Positions 10,330 to 21,518 of a stretch of 64,000 bases of DNA are shown here, piece after piece. Below the pieces are notes generated by a model that was given only the letters and a program-made list of their open reading frames with translations, was not told where the DNA came from and made no database searches. Positions within the stretch are counted from its first letter, which is position 1. Each line of letters starts with the position of its first letter. Source of the DNA: Alisma plantago-aquatica (Eukaryota; Streptophyta; Magnoliopsida; Alismatales; Alismataceae). The translations under genes were made by a program, and so were the position numbers. Location: assembly GCA_963693085.1 (NCBI GenBank), contig OY856413.1, positions 106,571,501 to 106,635,500 on the forward strand, written 5' to 3'.

Positions 10330-11696
10330 GAATTTGACGTGATATTTTGAATGCACTAACAAACTCACTCGGGGTTGAAATCCCCGAGATTTTACCAAAA
10401 CCAAAGTGCAATAATACCACCCGCAAGCGGATGGGTCTTATCGTAGTATAGTTAAGGATTGAATCCAAAGGACAACATTTTTAAGAATATTTGTCAGTCT
10501 AGTCTAGTTCGAGTTAAGAATAATATTTAAAACGATAGGTTGATTTGAGGCTAATTAAACTAATTGCAAGAAAGTAAAAGCTGAATTACAGTTGGATTTA
10601 GATCAATGATAAGGAATCATTGATATGGTATCGGGTTTCACCACCTCTACACACGCAAACACATTCAATCACAAACAATCCATGCAAGATATATCAATCC
10701 AAATAGAGATGCTCTAGAACCCCCCATATAGGCGTTAGGTTCGCATAAGCATCGCCTTTGGCATCAGATGTCTCATCACCAGCCGGATCACTTACTTACG
10801 GCTCTGAAGATATAGAAATTCAACGATGGTTGTGAGCCCCCTATACAGGCGTTAGGCACACAGAAGCATCACCAAAGGCTAGATGGCTCATCCCCTCACG
10901 GATCATACACTTACAACCTCGAAGAAATCCCATTCTATTTCTAGTTTGGGAGTCAACCACATTAATCGATAAGCAAGCAGGTGATAGATCTACAAACTAA
11001 CATCGATGATAAACAAGATGATACAAAATCCAAGTGTAGTCTGTGGTCCTCCCTGAGGGATGTTTAGACCACAAAAGCATCACTGTAGGCTAGATGTCTC
11101 ATCCCCTCACGGATCATACACTTACGACCTCAAGGAATCCTATCAGAAGTTCTCGTCAAGGAGTCAAACTTATAAACCACCATTCCATCCCATATATAGA
11201 AGATTTCGCAATGTAGGAAAGAACAAGATGAAAGCAAGTAGATAATCAACTACAAACATACCAACTAACAATGAAATGGAAAGTTATATACATTTCCATG
11301 GAGAATTTAACAAGAGAACATGATTTGCATGAGCAGCGAGGCTAGTCCCCACACCCCAACGAAAAGGTACTACTCGCTCATGACACGAGAAATAAGAAGA
11401 ATGAGAAAGAGAGAGAAATCTGCCATGAACTCGGTGCAGAAGGTAGTCGCAGCTCGGTGAAGAAGATACAACCTCCTACGTCGTGTCAGAGCAGATCCAG
11501 ACGCGAACGGGAGATGCCAAGACAAACCGGACAGTCTCCCTCACCCCGTCTTCTTTCTCTCCTCAGCCTCCTTAGTTGTAACACGGGTAGTAGGTGGAAT
11601 GAAGCTGGCTTGGACAACACTAGATTTGGATCAGACCTATGTACAGGCATCCTGTCAGCGTCCCAAAACTGATGCCCAAATGAGGACTTTTGGGGT

Positions 11697-11707
11697 CTTA
11701 TTTATAG
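11697..11707 (-). promoter_or_regulatory. TATA box of the 5' LTR of element A
   Basis: Minus-strand CTATAAATAAG, identical to the partner LTR. RNA start expected near 11670. Confidence 0.72.
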
Positions 11708-12843
11708 GCACAAGACTGGCCCCAAACAGTTTAGGAGTCAATCCAACTCAAATGGTTTAGGAGACAGTTTTTCTCAAACGGTCTGTAAACCGTTAATGGC
11801 CAAACAGTTTTGTCTTCCTTCGGTTTGGAAACCGAATGGGATCAAACAGTTTCACAGACCGTTTGCCTGTCAAACGGTTTTGAGCAAAGTTGGGCAAACA
11901 GTCTTGGATAGAGGCAAATGGTTTGTAAACCGTTTGCTATCAATCGGTTTGGAAACCGTTAATAAGCAAACGGTCGTTGCTTCGGTCAATGCTCCAACTA
12001 CTCAAACGGTCTTGGAATTTGGCTCTCACGATTTGAGGTACGAAAGGGGGCCAAACGGTCTTCACAGACTGTTTTCTCGTCAAATGGTTTTGGCCAGACT
12101 CTCCTTTGAATGTTCGGTCTTGGATTTGCAAATCCAAATGGTCTGTGATGCCTTTCCCAAGCAGTCCTTGAGGTGCCCTTTTTTGTTCGGTCTTGGCAGA
12201 ACTGAGCAGACTGTTTGCTCAGTCACGATCCCAGATCGATTAGTTCCTTTCCATCGGAGACAAGGGCCTTAGTGTGAACATCAGGTCTAGGCGGTGCTGG
12301 CGTTGGTGGAAGCGTGGTGGCCAGAAGGTGGATTGAAAAGAAAGCTTCTCGATGGAGGTGGTTGTTCTACTGCAGTTGTTAGCATGTTCAGAGGTAGAAG
12401 ACGACACACCACAGCCGTGTTGTAGCACCACGATTGTGGCGATGCTGCTGCCCCACGACCGTGCCGCCTTGCACGGGCATGGTCGGTGAGTAATTGGGCA
12501 CTGATGGCATTGCGCCACGACCGTGGCATGACACCACGGTCGTGGTGAGGTAGATGCCACACGACCGTGCTGCCTCGCACGGGTGTGGCGGGTGAAAGAG
12601 AGTCGATGCTGGTGAGGTGCCATGACCGTGGCTCGAAGATCACGGTCGTGGCGAGTGAGAGCTCAGGCGTTGGGGAAGATTTACCATGGCCGTGGCCTCA
12701 TCACACGATCGTGGTGATGACAGTGAACCATAGTCATTTTGAACCACCATGGCCGTGGTTAAGACTTGGCTTCGAGGTCTTGAATTCATGTACTGCTCGA
12801 TCCCTCACGGCTGGGTTATGCCTCCAATTGATGTCTGCTGGTC

Positions 12844-12921
12844 AAACGATCTTGAGACCGAATGGGCTCAAACGGTCTTGAGACCAAATGGGCTCAAACG
12901 GTCTTGAGACAGAATGGGCTC
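12844..12921. repeat. 26 bp tandem repeat, three copies
   Basis: Units start at 12844, 12870 and 12896 (AAACGGTCTTGAGACC plus AAATGGGCTC, minor variants). The partner LTR has two copies (2673-2724). Confidence 0.88.
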
Positions 12922-13168
12922 AATCAACTTGGTAGATCGATTGGTCAAAACCAAGGGTGAAGGAAGGTAGATGCTAGCTGATTGTTCAACTTTATCAAAA
13001 CCTGCATCAAATCAACATAATGTTCAGTTAAAATCATGATAATTGGATCAATTAAGTAATTTTTTTATATTATGATGTGTTTTGAAATTTAATGAGTGAA
13101 ATTAAATGTGTTGAGATGAATTTGTCCAAAAATGATAATTGAATTCCCTGATGAATATGCATTCATCA

Positions 13169-13173
13169 GGTTC
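13169..13173. other. Target-site duplication (right) of element A
   Basis: GGTTC, identical to 160-164. Confidence 0.93.
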
Positions 13174-13640
13174 ATGTGAGCTTGAGGTTTGTATTCGCTA
13201 CTTGGAGGTAGCATCCATTGCCATATGCCCACCTAGATGCTGACACACTTGGTGAAGCATAAGGTGGAGTGATCTTGTGGCCCGAAACAGATGTCATCTA
13301 TATTGACCATGTATAGTAAATTTACATTACATTAAGAAAGTATACATGTATATACATGATAATTGATATGAAATTATATATACATGTTAAAGGGAAGAAA
13401 CCCACTACAACTCGTCCTCGTCCACCTCCACCTCTTCCTGAAGTACCTGGTTGGCTTGCAAACGACCTATACGAATCATGAGGTCCTCAATGCAGGGGTA
13501 TGGCAATATGGATAGGTGAGAATCCTAAAAATTGTCCTATGATTGTTTCTATTAAGGAGGAGGTAGCAGGCCAAGTATACAATAATAATATATTTATACA
13601 CAATATTTTGGAGTTGTTTACTTATGCTTGGATGAATACA
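13174..13640 (+). pseudogene. CACTA second-ORF protein, pre-ULP1 exons (decayed)
   Basis: Directly after the element A insertion, plus-strand translation gives LDADTLGEA then GGVILWPETDVIYID, matching the 'tlgeAvG..vlWP' segment I know from CACTA-encoded proteins upstream of the ULP1 domain. A second exon-like piece (about 13390-13450) is Pro-rich (TTTRPRPPPPLPEVP). A third (about 13595-13640) reads ILELFTYAWMNTSMVELWI, like the segment that precedes the protease core. Stops are present; exon borders not determined. Element A interrupts the first of these exons. Confidence 0.6.
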
Positions 13641-13989
13641 TCTATGGTAGAACTATGGATACGGTGATATCTTGTTTATATATCTATATACCTTGTTTTA
13701 TATACGGTGATATATTTTGTTATATATTAATACATACATATTTTATGTTTTGCATCCACTTACATAGGGTCTGTACATATTTTTCATTTACCCATGTGGG
13801 ATTTCTAATTTCATCCTTGATCAACTGTGTACATAAAGACCCTTCATCAATTACCTTATATTGCTCTGTCACTTTTAAATATTTTGGTAAAGCAAAGAAG
13901 AGCGTGATAATAGCTCCATTCAATGTTGAGTAAGTTTACTTTGCTTATATTTGGACTTAAGAAAATTACATTTTATTGTGGATTTTGAG

Positions 13990-14745
13990 TTATATATTTT
14001 TAACTTTCTTATCTCTAGTGGTAAGGATTGGGAGTTACTGGTTTTTGTCCCAAGAAGTTGATTGTTTATTATCTAGACCATGAGGGGAAGGAATTAGACA
14101 GTTTCAGACACACAATGAAGTGGATATTATTCACGTGAGAATTTTTTAATATTTATATCCATTAACATATATTATAACATTACAATTTAGTAATGAAATT
14201 TAATGTGTTACATTAATGTGTAGGGATTAAAAAGATTTTAAAAAAGCTGGAGGAGACATGGGCAAGCAAAAGAAATTGTTAGTATGGGAGATGTGAAAGT
14301 AGTTTCCTGACTCCAATGCATATATTATTAATGTGAACTATGCTTATTTTTATTTATTAACATTTTGTATGATGAAATTTATAGTGTGATGTACAAGAAA
14401 ATGGATGGGCATGTGCAAACTATGTGATGCGGTATATGGACCTAATTGTCAGATATGTTGCAGAAGAAATTGAAAACATACAACATGTATTATATATTCT
14501 TGATCATCATATATAGTATAGTCTCATTAGATAATATGAAAATCAAACTTATTAATTATATATATATATGTCACTCTCTTTGCAGGTGTTTAAAACTAGT
14601 AACTTCACTACAACGGAAAAGTTATTAGATGTATGTGATCCCTATACGATTGAACAATTAGATGATATAAGAGAACAATGGGAAAAATCCTTTGAAAGGG
14701 AGGCAATTTTTGATTATAATTGGGATAGTGATGATGATAAAGAAT
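13990..14745 (+). pseudogene. ULP1-like C48 cysteine-protease domain of the CACTA element
   Basis: ULP1 proteases cleave SUMO-type modifiers; many plant CACTA elements carry a related domain of unknown role. Visible here: a DWELLVFVP word where HW is expected (His replaced by Asp), a one-base shift, then LIVYYLDHEGKEL with the Asp, and QENGWACANYVMRYMDLI where the Gln and catalytic Cys are kept but the Gly after Cys is Ala. The C-terminal exon (about 14585-14745) gives DPYTIEQLDDIREQWEKSF, the usual ending, and a stop at 14745. Introns appear to separate these pieces. Certainly inactive. Confidence 0.7.
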
Positions 14746-14889
14746 GAAATTTCTAAATTTTGATGTCATAATTATTTAAATTTTTGATGACATTGCTAAA
14801 CTCTAAAAGACAAGCTTATATGTACTATGTGAATGACTTTTTTTGAATTGTCTTATTGAAATTTGATCTATATATATGTGTGTGAATGT

Positions 14890-15120
14890 GAAGATGAATG
14901 AATGAATGTGCTTCTACATGTGTGTGAATGTGAAAATAGTTGAATGAATGGAACTGTAGGTTTGTACATGTGTGTGAATGTGAAAATGGTTGAATGAATG
15001 GAACTGCCAGTTTCTACGTGTGTGAATGTGAAAATGGTTGAATGAATGGAACTGTAGGTTTCTACATGTGTGTGAATTATGTGAATGAATTAATTGTGTT
15101 TCTACATATGTGTGAATCAC
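14890..15120 (+). repeat. 54-60 bp tandem repeats in the CACTA 3' region
   Basis: About four copies of a unit built from GTGTGAATGTGAAAATGGTT, GAATGAATGGAACTG and TTTCTACATGT, starting near 14917, 14970, 15016 and 15065. It lies after the ULP1 stop codon. No gene; frames here are repeat artefacts. Confidence 0.8.
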
Positions 15121-15289
15121 ATGATGTATATAATCTTGATCATCTTGTATTATTGTAGGTTTGTAGCCTGTTGTTTAGTTGAAATCAAAGGATGCTGTAA
15201 ACCTATAGTTCAAAACTAAACTGCATGTTCTGCATCCTGCTGACCATCCGGACAACATGCTTGTAAACTAATAATAAAAAAAACCACTA

Positions 15290-15669
15290 CATAGTTGTCG
15301 ATTATTTATAAAAACCGTCACCCAATGTTAATGATGTCGATTACATATAGGAAACCGATAGGTATGCTCTAACATGGGGTCAATTTTTTTTGTTCAAACA
15401 TGGAGATAAGCGTCGATTACAAAATACAAAATTGACGACTATACTAGATTTCTTTTTCACGCTATGGTGATAGGCGTCAGTTTTCTAATACATAACTGAA
15501 GCCTATGGTCCTAATGGTGTCATTTCTTTTTTTTTTGGTTGCAATCGGGGCCAGATGTATGTCGTCGGTTCTAGAACCGACGCCGTATGATTCTACCTGT
15601 GGGTGTTTCTTGAAAACCAACGTTAAAAGCCCATTTTAACTAACGTTAAAAGTGGTATCTATACTAGTG
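15290..15669 (+). repeat. CACTA subterminal repeats and 3' terminal inverted repeat
   Basis: Short words GTCGATTAC, GACGCCTAT-like and AACGTTAAAAG recur in both orientations, as in CACTA subterminal transposase-binding regions. The last 16 bases complement to CACTAGTATAGATACC. The matching left end is not in the window. Confidence 0.7.
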
Positions 15670-16265
15670 ATTGGATGGCTTTGGCGTGATTTGTTTCACT
15701 AAGACTTTTAGTAAGGGGTTAGAATACAAATTCCCAATTTAATTTGTTTTAGACTTAAATAAGGACTTTAGAACTTTCCTTGATTTAGATGAACAGAAAA
15801 GTGATTACAAAATATGACTCTTAAATACTTAAATAATAATAGTTTCAATCTTGGGGTATATATTGTGAAATAAGTGAGGAGTCATAACAAGTGAAAAGTA
15901 GGAAGAGAATTCACATTTTCCCTTTCTTGGTTTCCTTTAAAGGTTAGTTTTCATATTTTTGAGGCACTTAACTTAAGTTGAAAAACTAAGTTATCATTAT
16001 GTAATGGAATTTAGAAATTTATGGACCAAAGGGTACTTGGTGTGAGATTTAGAAATTTAAGGATACATAAGATGGGAAATTCTAATCTCACGAGTGGATA
16101 ATTCTAGAGTATGCATACAAACCAAGTATTTTATTTAAAAGGGGGTTATTATAACATATGTTTAAGAAATCCTAATAAACTTCCATATATTAAATGATCT
16201 AAAAAGTAGTCTTACAAGAGGAAACTGATGTGGTTTTCATATTCTACACACATAATTTAGTCTAA
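15670..16265 (+). repeat. 5' LTR of element C, first fragment
   Basis: Homologous to about 32530-33110 in the 3' LTR of C (for example ATTTGTTTCACTAAGACTTT against ATTTGTTTCACTAAGACTTT). The first ~150 bp of the LTR lies beyond the CACTA insertion, off the window. It is interrupted at 16265 by element B and resumes at 26997. Confidence 0.85.
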
Positions 16266-16511
16266 TGATGTGTGCATTTTATAACATATTTTGGACCACT
16301 TTTGTCTGCATTTCCCAATAATTTTAACTCAATAATCACTCTTAATCATGCTATATTTTCCATCTTTATTGTTGTTTTTACTTGATCTATGGTTTGGTTT
16401 GTAGGTACAAGAATTTGGCATCAAAACGGGGAGAAAATGCCATTATTATATCCATAAAGACATTCCCCAATCATCTAGACATTCAGAAAATCAATGTTGC
16501 TGAAACTGAGA

Positions 16512-16752
16512 AAGACACCCCGTATCTTAATTAAGACACCCCATGTCTTGAAAAGACACAACATGTCTTATTAAAGACACCCCGTGTCTTAGCCCAGAAA
16601 TTGAATGCAAAACTCCAGATTTACAACAACACGCCGTGTTTTTTTAAAGACACATAGTGTCTTATTAAAGACACGTCATGTAACCTCCCAGAACTCGATC
16701 CAAACTTTAGCTATTACATAAGGCACACTCTGTCTTATAAAAGACACGTCGT
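16512..16752. repeat. Array of GACACnnnGTGTCTT palindromes in LTR B
   Basis: At least seven imperfect copies of AAGACAC(2-4 nt)GTGTCTTA, often linked by TTAA or TATTAAAG. The same array is in the 3' LTR (25643-25886). It lies just upstream of the TATA box, so the copies are candidate promoter elements. Confidence 0.78.
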
Positions 16753-16798
16753 GTGACCTATAGATTTCACTCAAACACGAATTTAACTATCTCACACT

Positions 16799-16806
16799 TA
16801 TATATA
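16799..16806 (+). promoter_or_regulatory. TATA box of the 5' LTR of element B
   Basis: TATATATA followed by CGACCCC, conserved at 25929-25936 in the 3' LTR. The RNA start is expected about 30 bases downstream. Confidence 0.65.
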
Positions 16807-17790
16807 CGACCCCAACTCATCTTAGGACAGTTATGATGGCTTAGGATAGACCTTTTAGAGGGCAACTCGATTGAAAGGAGTCCAAGAGAAGTTGGAGGAG
16901 AACAAGGGAGATAGGAGGTGGTTACTTAAGAGAGAACCCTCTTCTTCTTCCTTCTTCTCCAACATTTACAGCAAGGATCTTCTTCTTCTTCTTCTATCCG
17001 CTTGGGAGTGAAGAAATCTAGAGAAAGTGCAGTAAGCAAGGACAAAGCTTGACTTCTAGCCAGAGTTCTTCTACATTCTACTACTTCTCATGGACATACT
17101 AGTTCTTTCTACTCTTTTACTATGTCCTTTGATGTTTTCTGCTGCTTGTACCTTCTTTCTCTAGCCATGGATGAGTAGAATCCAAATCTTGGTCATGGGA
17201 GAGTAACTCCCATGTCATAGCTTGTATGAACATATGAATTTCGTACTAAATGTTAGTTGCTTGCATGTTCCAAGAGTTATTTTAGATCTGAAATGCTTGT
17301 TTGTGTAATTGGCCATCATACTTGCATGTTTTATGCTTTTTTCATAATCTGAGAAGATGTGTTTGAGAGTATGGAGTTACTCTTTTGGCAACTTGTCCTT
17401 GACTGTGAGAGTGGCTGGGATTAAGTTGAGGAGTAAGGTTTGTGATTGAAAATGAAATACATACACGAGAGTGATGTATGGAGTTAGAGTTGTCATCACT
17501 TCAACGAGAGGTGAGTGATGACTACAACCCTCCTTTGCAAGTTAATTAACATGTTTAAATTTGTATTTTAATATAATCTATGATGTGATAGTGAAATCCC
17601 AAGTCTAGGATCCTGCTAAATCTAAATCTTAACCTTTCTTGAGTGATAATTTACTGTTTTGATTTTAATCTATAATTTAGTTGTTCTAATCCAATCATCT
17701 TGTGTACAAGGATCTAGATTATTGAAAGTCATAACTCTTGCACCTAGCTGACCAACACTACTTGTGTTCTACCTCGACTACAACTACTCC

Positions 17791-17795
17791 CGTAT
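17791..17795. other. Target-site duplication of the solo LTR (left)
   Basis: CGTAT, repeated at 21155-21159 directly outside the TG...CA termini. Confidence 0.9.
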
Positions 17796-18951
17796 TGTTG
17801 CAACCCCAATTTTGGGTTCATTTGATGAGAAATGTAATATCTCATATTGAAGATATTTGGACAAATAGTGATGTAATTTCGTTTACAATAGCCTTGATGA
17901 TTGTGTTGTGGGCTTTATTGGCTATTGGGCCCAAATAACAAGGAAATTCAATTAATTATTGAATAATTGAGAATTTGAGATAAGAAAGGTGTGGAAACCT
18001 CTATAAGGCAAAATAGTAATCCCAAGGTGGATTTCGTGCCTCTTGGGTTCCTTGGGTTCCAAGGAGTCCAAAGTTGCATAGAAAATGCAATAAGAAAAGA
18101 AAAGATCAAATAAATATTTCCTTATCAAGAAAGAAATTGAAAATAATGAGAAAATATGGGAAATAAGTGGAAAGGAGTCTACTTGAGTTATCCTTGGTGG
18201 AATTTTGTATCCCAAGGATTCCTAATGTTAAAAGGAACTTCCATAAGGAAAATAGAAGAGAGATAACGAGAAATTATTAAAAAGAATAAGGATATAAGTA
18301 AGATAATAAGAAAATAGATAAAATATAAATAAAAGGCTAATGGATATTCCCAAGATGGGATTTCGAGCCATTAAGTTTCCTTGAGGTACAAGGAACTCAG
18401 AATAATAATTTTAAGGCAAAGGAAAGAGAAAATGGAAGAGAAATATGTATAATTGAGTAATAACTTGCAACTAAAGAAAGGGAACTGATTTCTTTAGATA
18501 ATTATTCCAAATTTGGCATGATGATACATTAAGTCATTATTATGATTCCCTCAAAATTTGGGATTATTTGGATGTGTGGTTTGGGAGATATAAATTTTAT
18601 AAGTATTCCTAAGGTGAGAGGAATACCATTAAAATTGGAATTGCTTTTATCAGCCTTTTTGGGCGCGTGAAACGTGGACCGTTGATCTGATATCTAATGG
18701 TGACACCATCATCACCTACCTAGAGACGAGAAAGGAAACTTCGGTATAGTTGGCTTCTTTCTATTTGCACATTTCTCTCACCACAGCCCATATGAAACTG
18801 TGAGCACTTTCCCATTGAATTCGGGAGGAAGAATCGGATGGAAAGATCCCTATTTTGCCTTGGTTTCGTGTTGGTTTGGGACTTTCCCCAAAACCGTAGA
18901 AGCCTCTACGCAGGTAAGAGACTGATCCCAAGGTACCCTGCACTCGGGGTC

Positions 18952-18958
18952 TATAAAA
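18952..18958 (+). promoter_or_regulatory. TATA box of the solo LTR
   Basis: GGTCTATAAAAGGGGG, a strong TATA context about 1.16 kb into the LTR. Confidence 0.65.
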
Positions 18959-20537
18959 GGGGGATCTATAGCTGCCTAGTCGAGGGAAGATCACTGCGGT
19001 TTGGCCAATTTCTTGGCATCGTTCCCACAAGCCCTCTCCGACCTATTTCTCCCTGGACGAGAAGCCTCCTAGCCGTCCCGACGTCTCCAACTGACTCTGG
19101 TAGATATGAGACCACCATTGAGTCTGACAGCTCTTGGCGAAGGAGGAGGAGGCATCACCTGCTACTGGGGAAGCAAAGATAGCAAAGTCAACTCCTTGGT
19201 TGACTGCGGTCTACGGCTAGCTCACAAACTGGGATCATGAGATTGAGGAAGAAGATGACCCTGCAAAATTACCCAAGTACCCTCCCGTCTGTGTCTATCT
19301 TGGTAAGGACATTTCCATCTGCAACCTAAATCAAATTAAGACGCGTGTGTCCCTAGTCGTTGGATCCTGAGTGGACCAACGGACCACTAATCTAATGATC
19401 CAAGTTTTTTTTAGAATTTGCTGATAAATCAATAGAATGTGATTTTCTTACAAAAATCATAACTTCTACTAGGAAGCTCGGATGGATAAAGTTAAAATAT
19501 GAAAGTTTCTTAGAAAAATATGAGGAACACATTAAAATTGGTTTGAGAACCTGAATCTTTTCATTTTGCAAAAGTGTCTTAATCTAATGAAAATTGCTTA
19601 TGTATTAGATTAAGAAACCCTAATTGAACATATTGGTTAAGTTCATATTGTTTAGTTGATGAAATTGAGTAACTATAATCTGTCAAATAGATAATGAAGA
19701 ACTTGAACTGGATCTAGATGTTTCTTGCATGTTTTAGGGTTTTATTCTAAATAAGAACGATTAAACACTTAGAAACCCTAATTATATTTAGAAATTGGGA
19801 TTAATGTCTTAATTATGTTATTTTGGGATATAATAATCTGCAGAGAATAATAAGAAGGATTGAACCTAATTAAGATGATATCATGCCTATTTTATGGTTT
19901 TGTACACATGAAGATGCATAATAGCTTAGAAACCCTAACTTAAGGTTAATAGTTGCTCATAAGATATAACTTGAAATCCTTTGTATAAAACTGATGTTCG
20001 GTTAACCTCAGTCTAGTAAATGATAAAAAGGATTTAATCTGAACATGTGAATAATTAGGGTTTTGCATCTAGAAACTATTGTTTTAGGGTTTTGTGGATA
20101 CAAATGAGGAAAGCTGTAAGATGGTCTAAAAATAACTCTAATGCAACCCTAATGCGTATTATAAGCCCTAGAAAGCGAATCCAAGTCAGTTAAATAGAAT
20201 TATTCCTAATAAAGTGTAGTAAATAGGTTACGTATGCTTTTCAAGAATTCTGTGATTGTTGAACTGCTTCTTGGATTACTTGCTTTCCTGGAATTATTAA
20301 TAGCTTGTTGAATGTGCAAATCAGGTATGTGGTTAATTATGAATAACCGCCTTAGTTTCCCGAGGATTTTCTGGATGGTTAAGCACATTGAATGCAAATT
20401 ATCAGTTTGGATGTTCATACTTGCAAATCATAAAGTCACTATGATTATCACATTAATAATAGAAGTATGTATTCTCGCACCTACATGCCACCCTGATGGA
20501 TGATGCCAAAGGTCAGGCCCAAATGGGTAGACCAATG

Positions 20538-20675
20538 GGCACCATGAGTGGTTACCCCAGGCACCAAGCTCGGGAATGAGAAGGTGGCCTATGATATTGA
20601 ATGAATAACGGGCACTATAAAGGGTGACCCCAGGCGCCAAGCTCAGGATTGAGAAGGTGGCCTTAAGTCATTGGC
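20538..20675 (+). repeat. Tandem duplication (about 70 bp) in the solo LTR
   Basis: GGGCACCATGAGTGGTTACC... near 20538 and GGGCACTATAAAGGGTGACC... near 20611 share CCCCAGGCxCCAAGCTC and GAATGAGAAGGTGGCC-like endings. Confidence 0.75.
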
Positions 20676-21159
20676 AAAAGAAACCCTAAGGTGGGTATGC
20701 CAGGGTTAGGGCAAAAGCGGTGGAGAATGTCATACTAAAAAGCATAAATTGTCTTGTTAGTTAACTTGATTGTGATAATTAGATTGTTATCCATATGTGC
20801 AAACTTTTGGTTGTCCCCACATACCGACATATTCTGATATGGTGACCGATGTTTTGTTTGTCGACGTTTTAGGTACAACCTTGAAATGAACAAATAGTAA
20901 AGTGACACATTGTGAAAATAAGAAGTAAAGTACAAGGAGGATTAGATAGAATGATTTCAAGCTCTCGATAGATAGATTTCCAAAGTTTTCAAATGTAAGC
21001 AAAGTTTTAATTTTCTACCAGATTTCAGTTTAGTTAGTAGAATTTCATAATTATTATTGATTATTTGTCGAACCTTTGATCCAGGTTATTGGATAACGGC
21101 TTTGACCTTTCAGTCTCCCTTAATTGGGGGTTACCGGGAGATGGGGTCATTACACGTAT

Positions 21160-21232
21160 ACTTGTGGGAATTGGCTAGTTGAGTAAATGATCATTTATAT
21201 GATTGAAACTCATTAGTGTAACAAACCTAACA
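21160..21232 (+). repeat. 5' LTR of element B, second part
   Basis: Matches the last ~70 bp of the 3' LTR (26924-26996), ending CTAACA. It resumes after the solo LTR and its second CGTAT. Confidence 0.88.
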
Positions 21233-21238
21233 AGTTTT

Positions 21239-21256
21239 TGGTGCCGTTGTCGGGGA
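21239..21256 (+). promoter_or_regulatory. Primer-binding site of element B (tRNA-Asp)
   Basis: TGGTGCCGTTGTCGGGGA, 6 bases after the LTR; 16 of 18 match to the tRNA-Asp complement TGGCGCCGTTGCCGGGGA. Confidence 0.88.
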
Positions 21257-21518
21257 GCATCGATATTCCTATTAGAGTAAGAGTTGTTGATAAGTAAATG
21301 AGAATAGATCACAACCTTCATATCCACCATCATATCAATAAATCATAATTTTTTGTATCTTCCATGTTTATTTTTGTATCTCACTCACCTTGTTTATTTG
21401 CAGGAGAATATGGGGTGTTCATAAAAAGATCCTTGAACTGTGCATATCTCTACATTTATAAAATGAACACATCATTTGCATCCCTCATGGAGCAAGAAGG
21501 AGTGAAACCCAAACATGT

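Larger units (their letters stand above)
165..13168 (-). mobile_element. Element A: Athila-clade Ty3/gypsy LTR retrotransposon
   Basis: A complete 13.0 kb insertion read on the minus strand. It has two 2.8 kb LTRs (165-2970 and 10335-13168) starting TGACGTGAT and ending ATTCATCA on the plus strand, flanked by GGTTC. A tRNA-Asp PBS lies next to the right LTR, which is therefore the 5' LTR. Gag, protease, RT, RNase H and integrase follow in Ty3 order. No env-like gene is seen between integrase and the 3' LTR. The pol motifs ([25 protein letters not shown] protease) are those of the Athila clade. The frame is broken by several frameshifts and stops, so it is not autonomous now. LTR divergence (many C/T and G/A differences) implies an old insertion. 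Confidence 0.93.
10335..13168 (-). repeat. 5' LTR of element A
   Basis: 2834 bp; drives minus-strand transcription of the element. U3 spans 13168 to about 11708 and holds the AAACGGT and CCACGGYCGTGG arrays. A 26 bp unit is present three times at 12844-12921 versus twice in the other LTR. TATA box at 11697-11707, then R-U5 to 10335. Confidence 0.93.
13174..15669 (+). mobile_element. CACTA transposon, right part to its 3' terminus
   Basis: Continues the fragment at 1-159. Contains decayed coding exons ending in a ULP1-like domain, a 3' region with short tandem repeats (14890-15120), and a subterminal region with recurring GTCGATT/CGTCGGTT-like words (15290-15600). It ends ...CTATACTAGTG at 15669; the complement CACTAGTATAGATACC is a CACTA terminal inverted repeat. 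The element C LTR resumes at 15670 and aligns with 32530 onward, so the transposon had inserted into that LTR. The left terminus is outside the window. Confidence 0.85.
16266..17795 (+). repeat. 5' LTR of element B, first part
   Basis: Aligns with the 3' LTR from 25403. Contains the GACAC...GTGTC palindrome array (16512-16752), a TATATATA box at 16799-16806, and an A/G-CT-rich leader. Broken at 17795 by the solo LTR; resumes at 21160. Confidence 0.9.
17796..21154 (+). mobile_element. 3.36 kb solo LTR inside the 5' LTR of element B
   Basis: Begins TGTTGCAACCCCAATTTTGG, ends GGGGTCATTACA, and is flanked by the 5 bp duplication CGTAT (17791-17795, 21155-21159). Removing it restores continuity of LTR B with its partner. 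No PBS, PPT or pol is inside, so it is best read as a solo LTR left by LTR-LTR recombination. Its size and ends resemble Tekay/Del-type chromovirus LTRs (inference). The plus orientation is suggested by a TATA box at 18952-18958. All open frames inside are unsupported. Confidence 0.85.

Noticed and set aside
14890..15120. Possible CRISPR-like array
   Set aside because: Contiguous degenerate tandem repeats without unique spacers, in a plant CACTA element.
18838..19182. 114-codon frame in the solo LTR
   Set aside because: Spans the TATA box and leader of the LTR; no recognisable motif.
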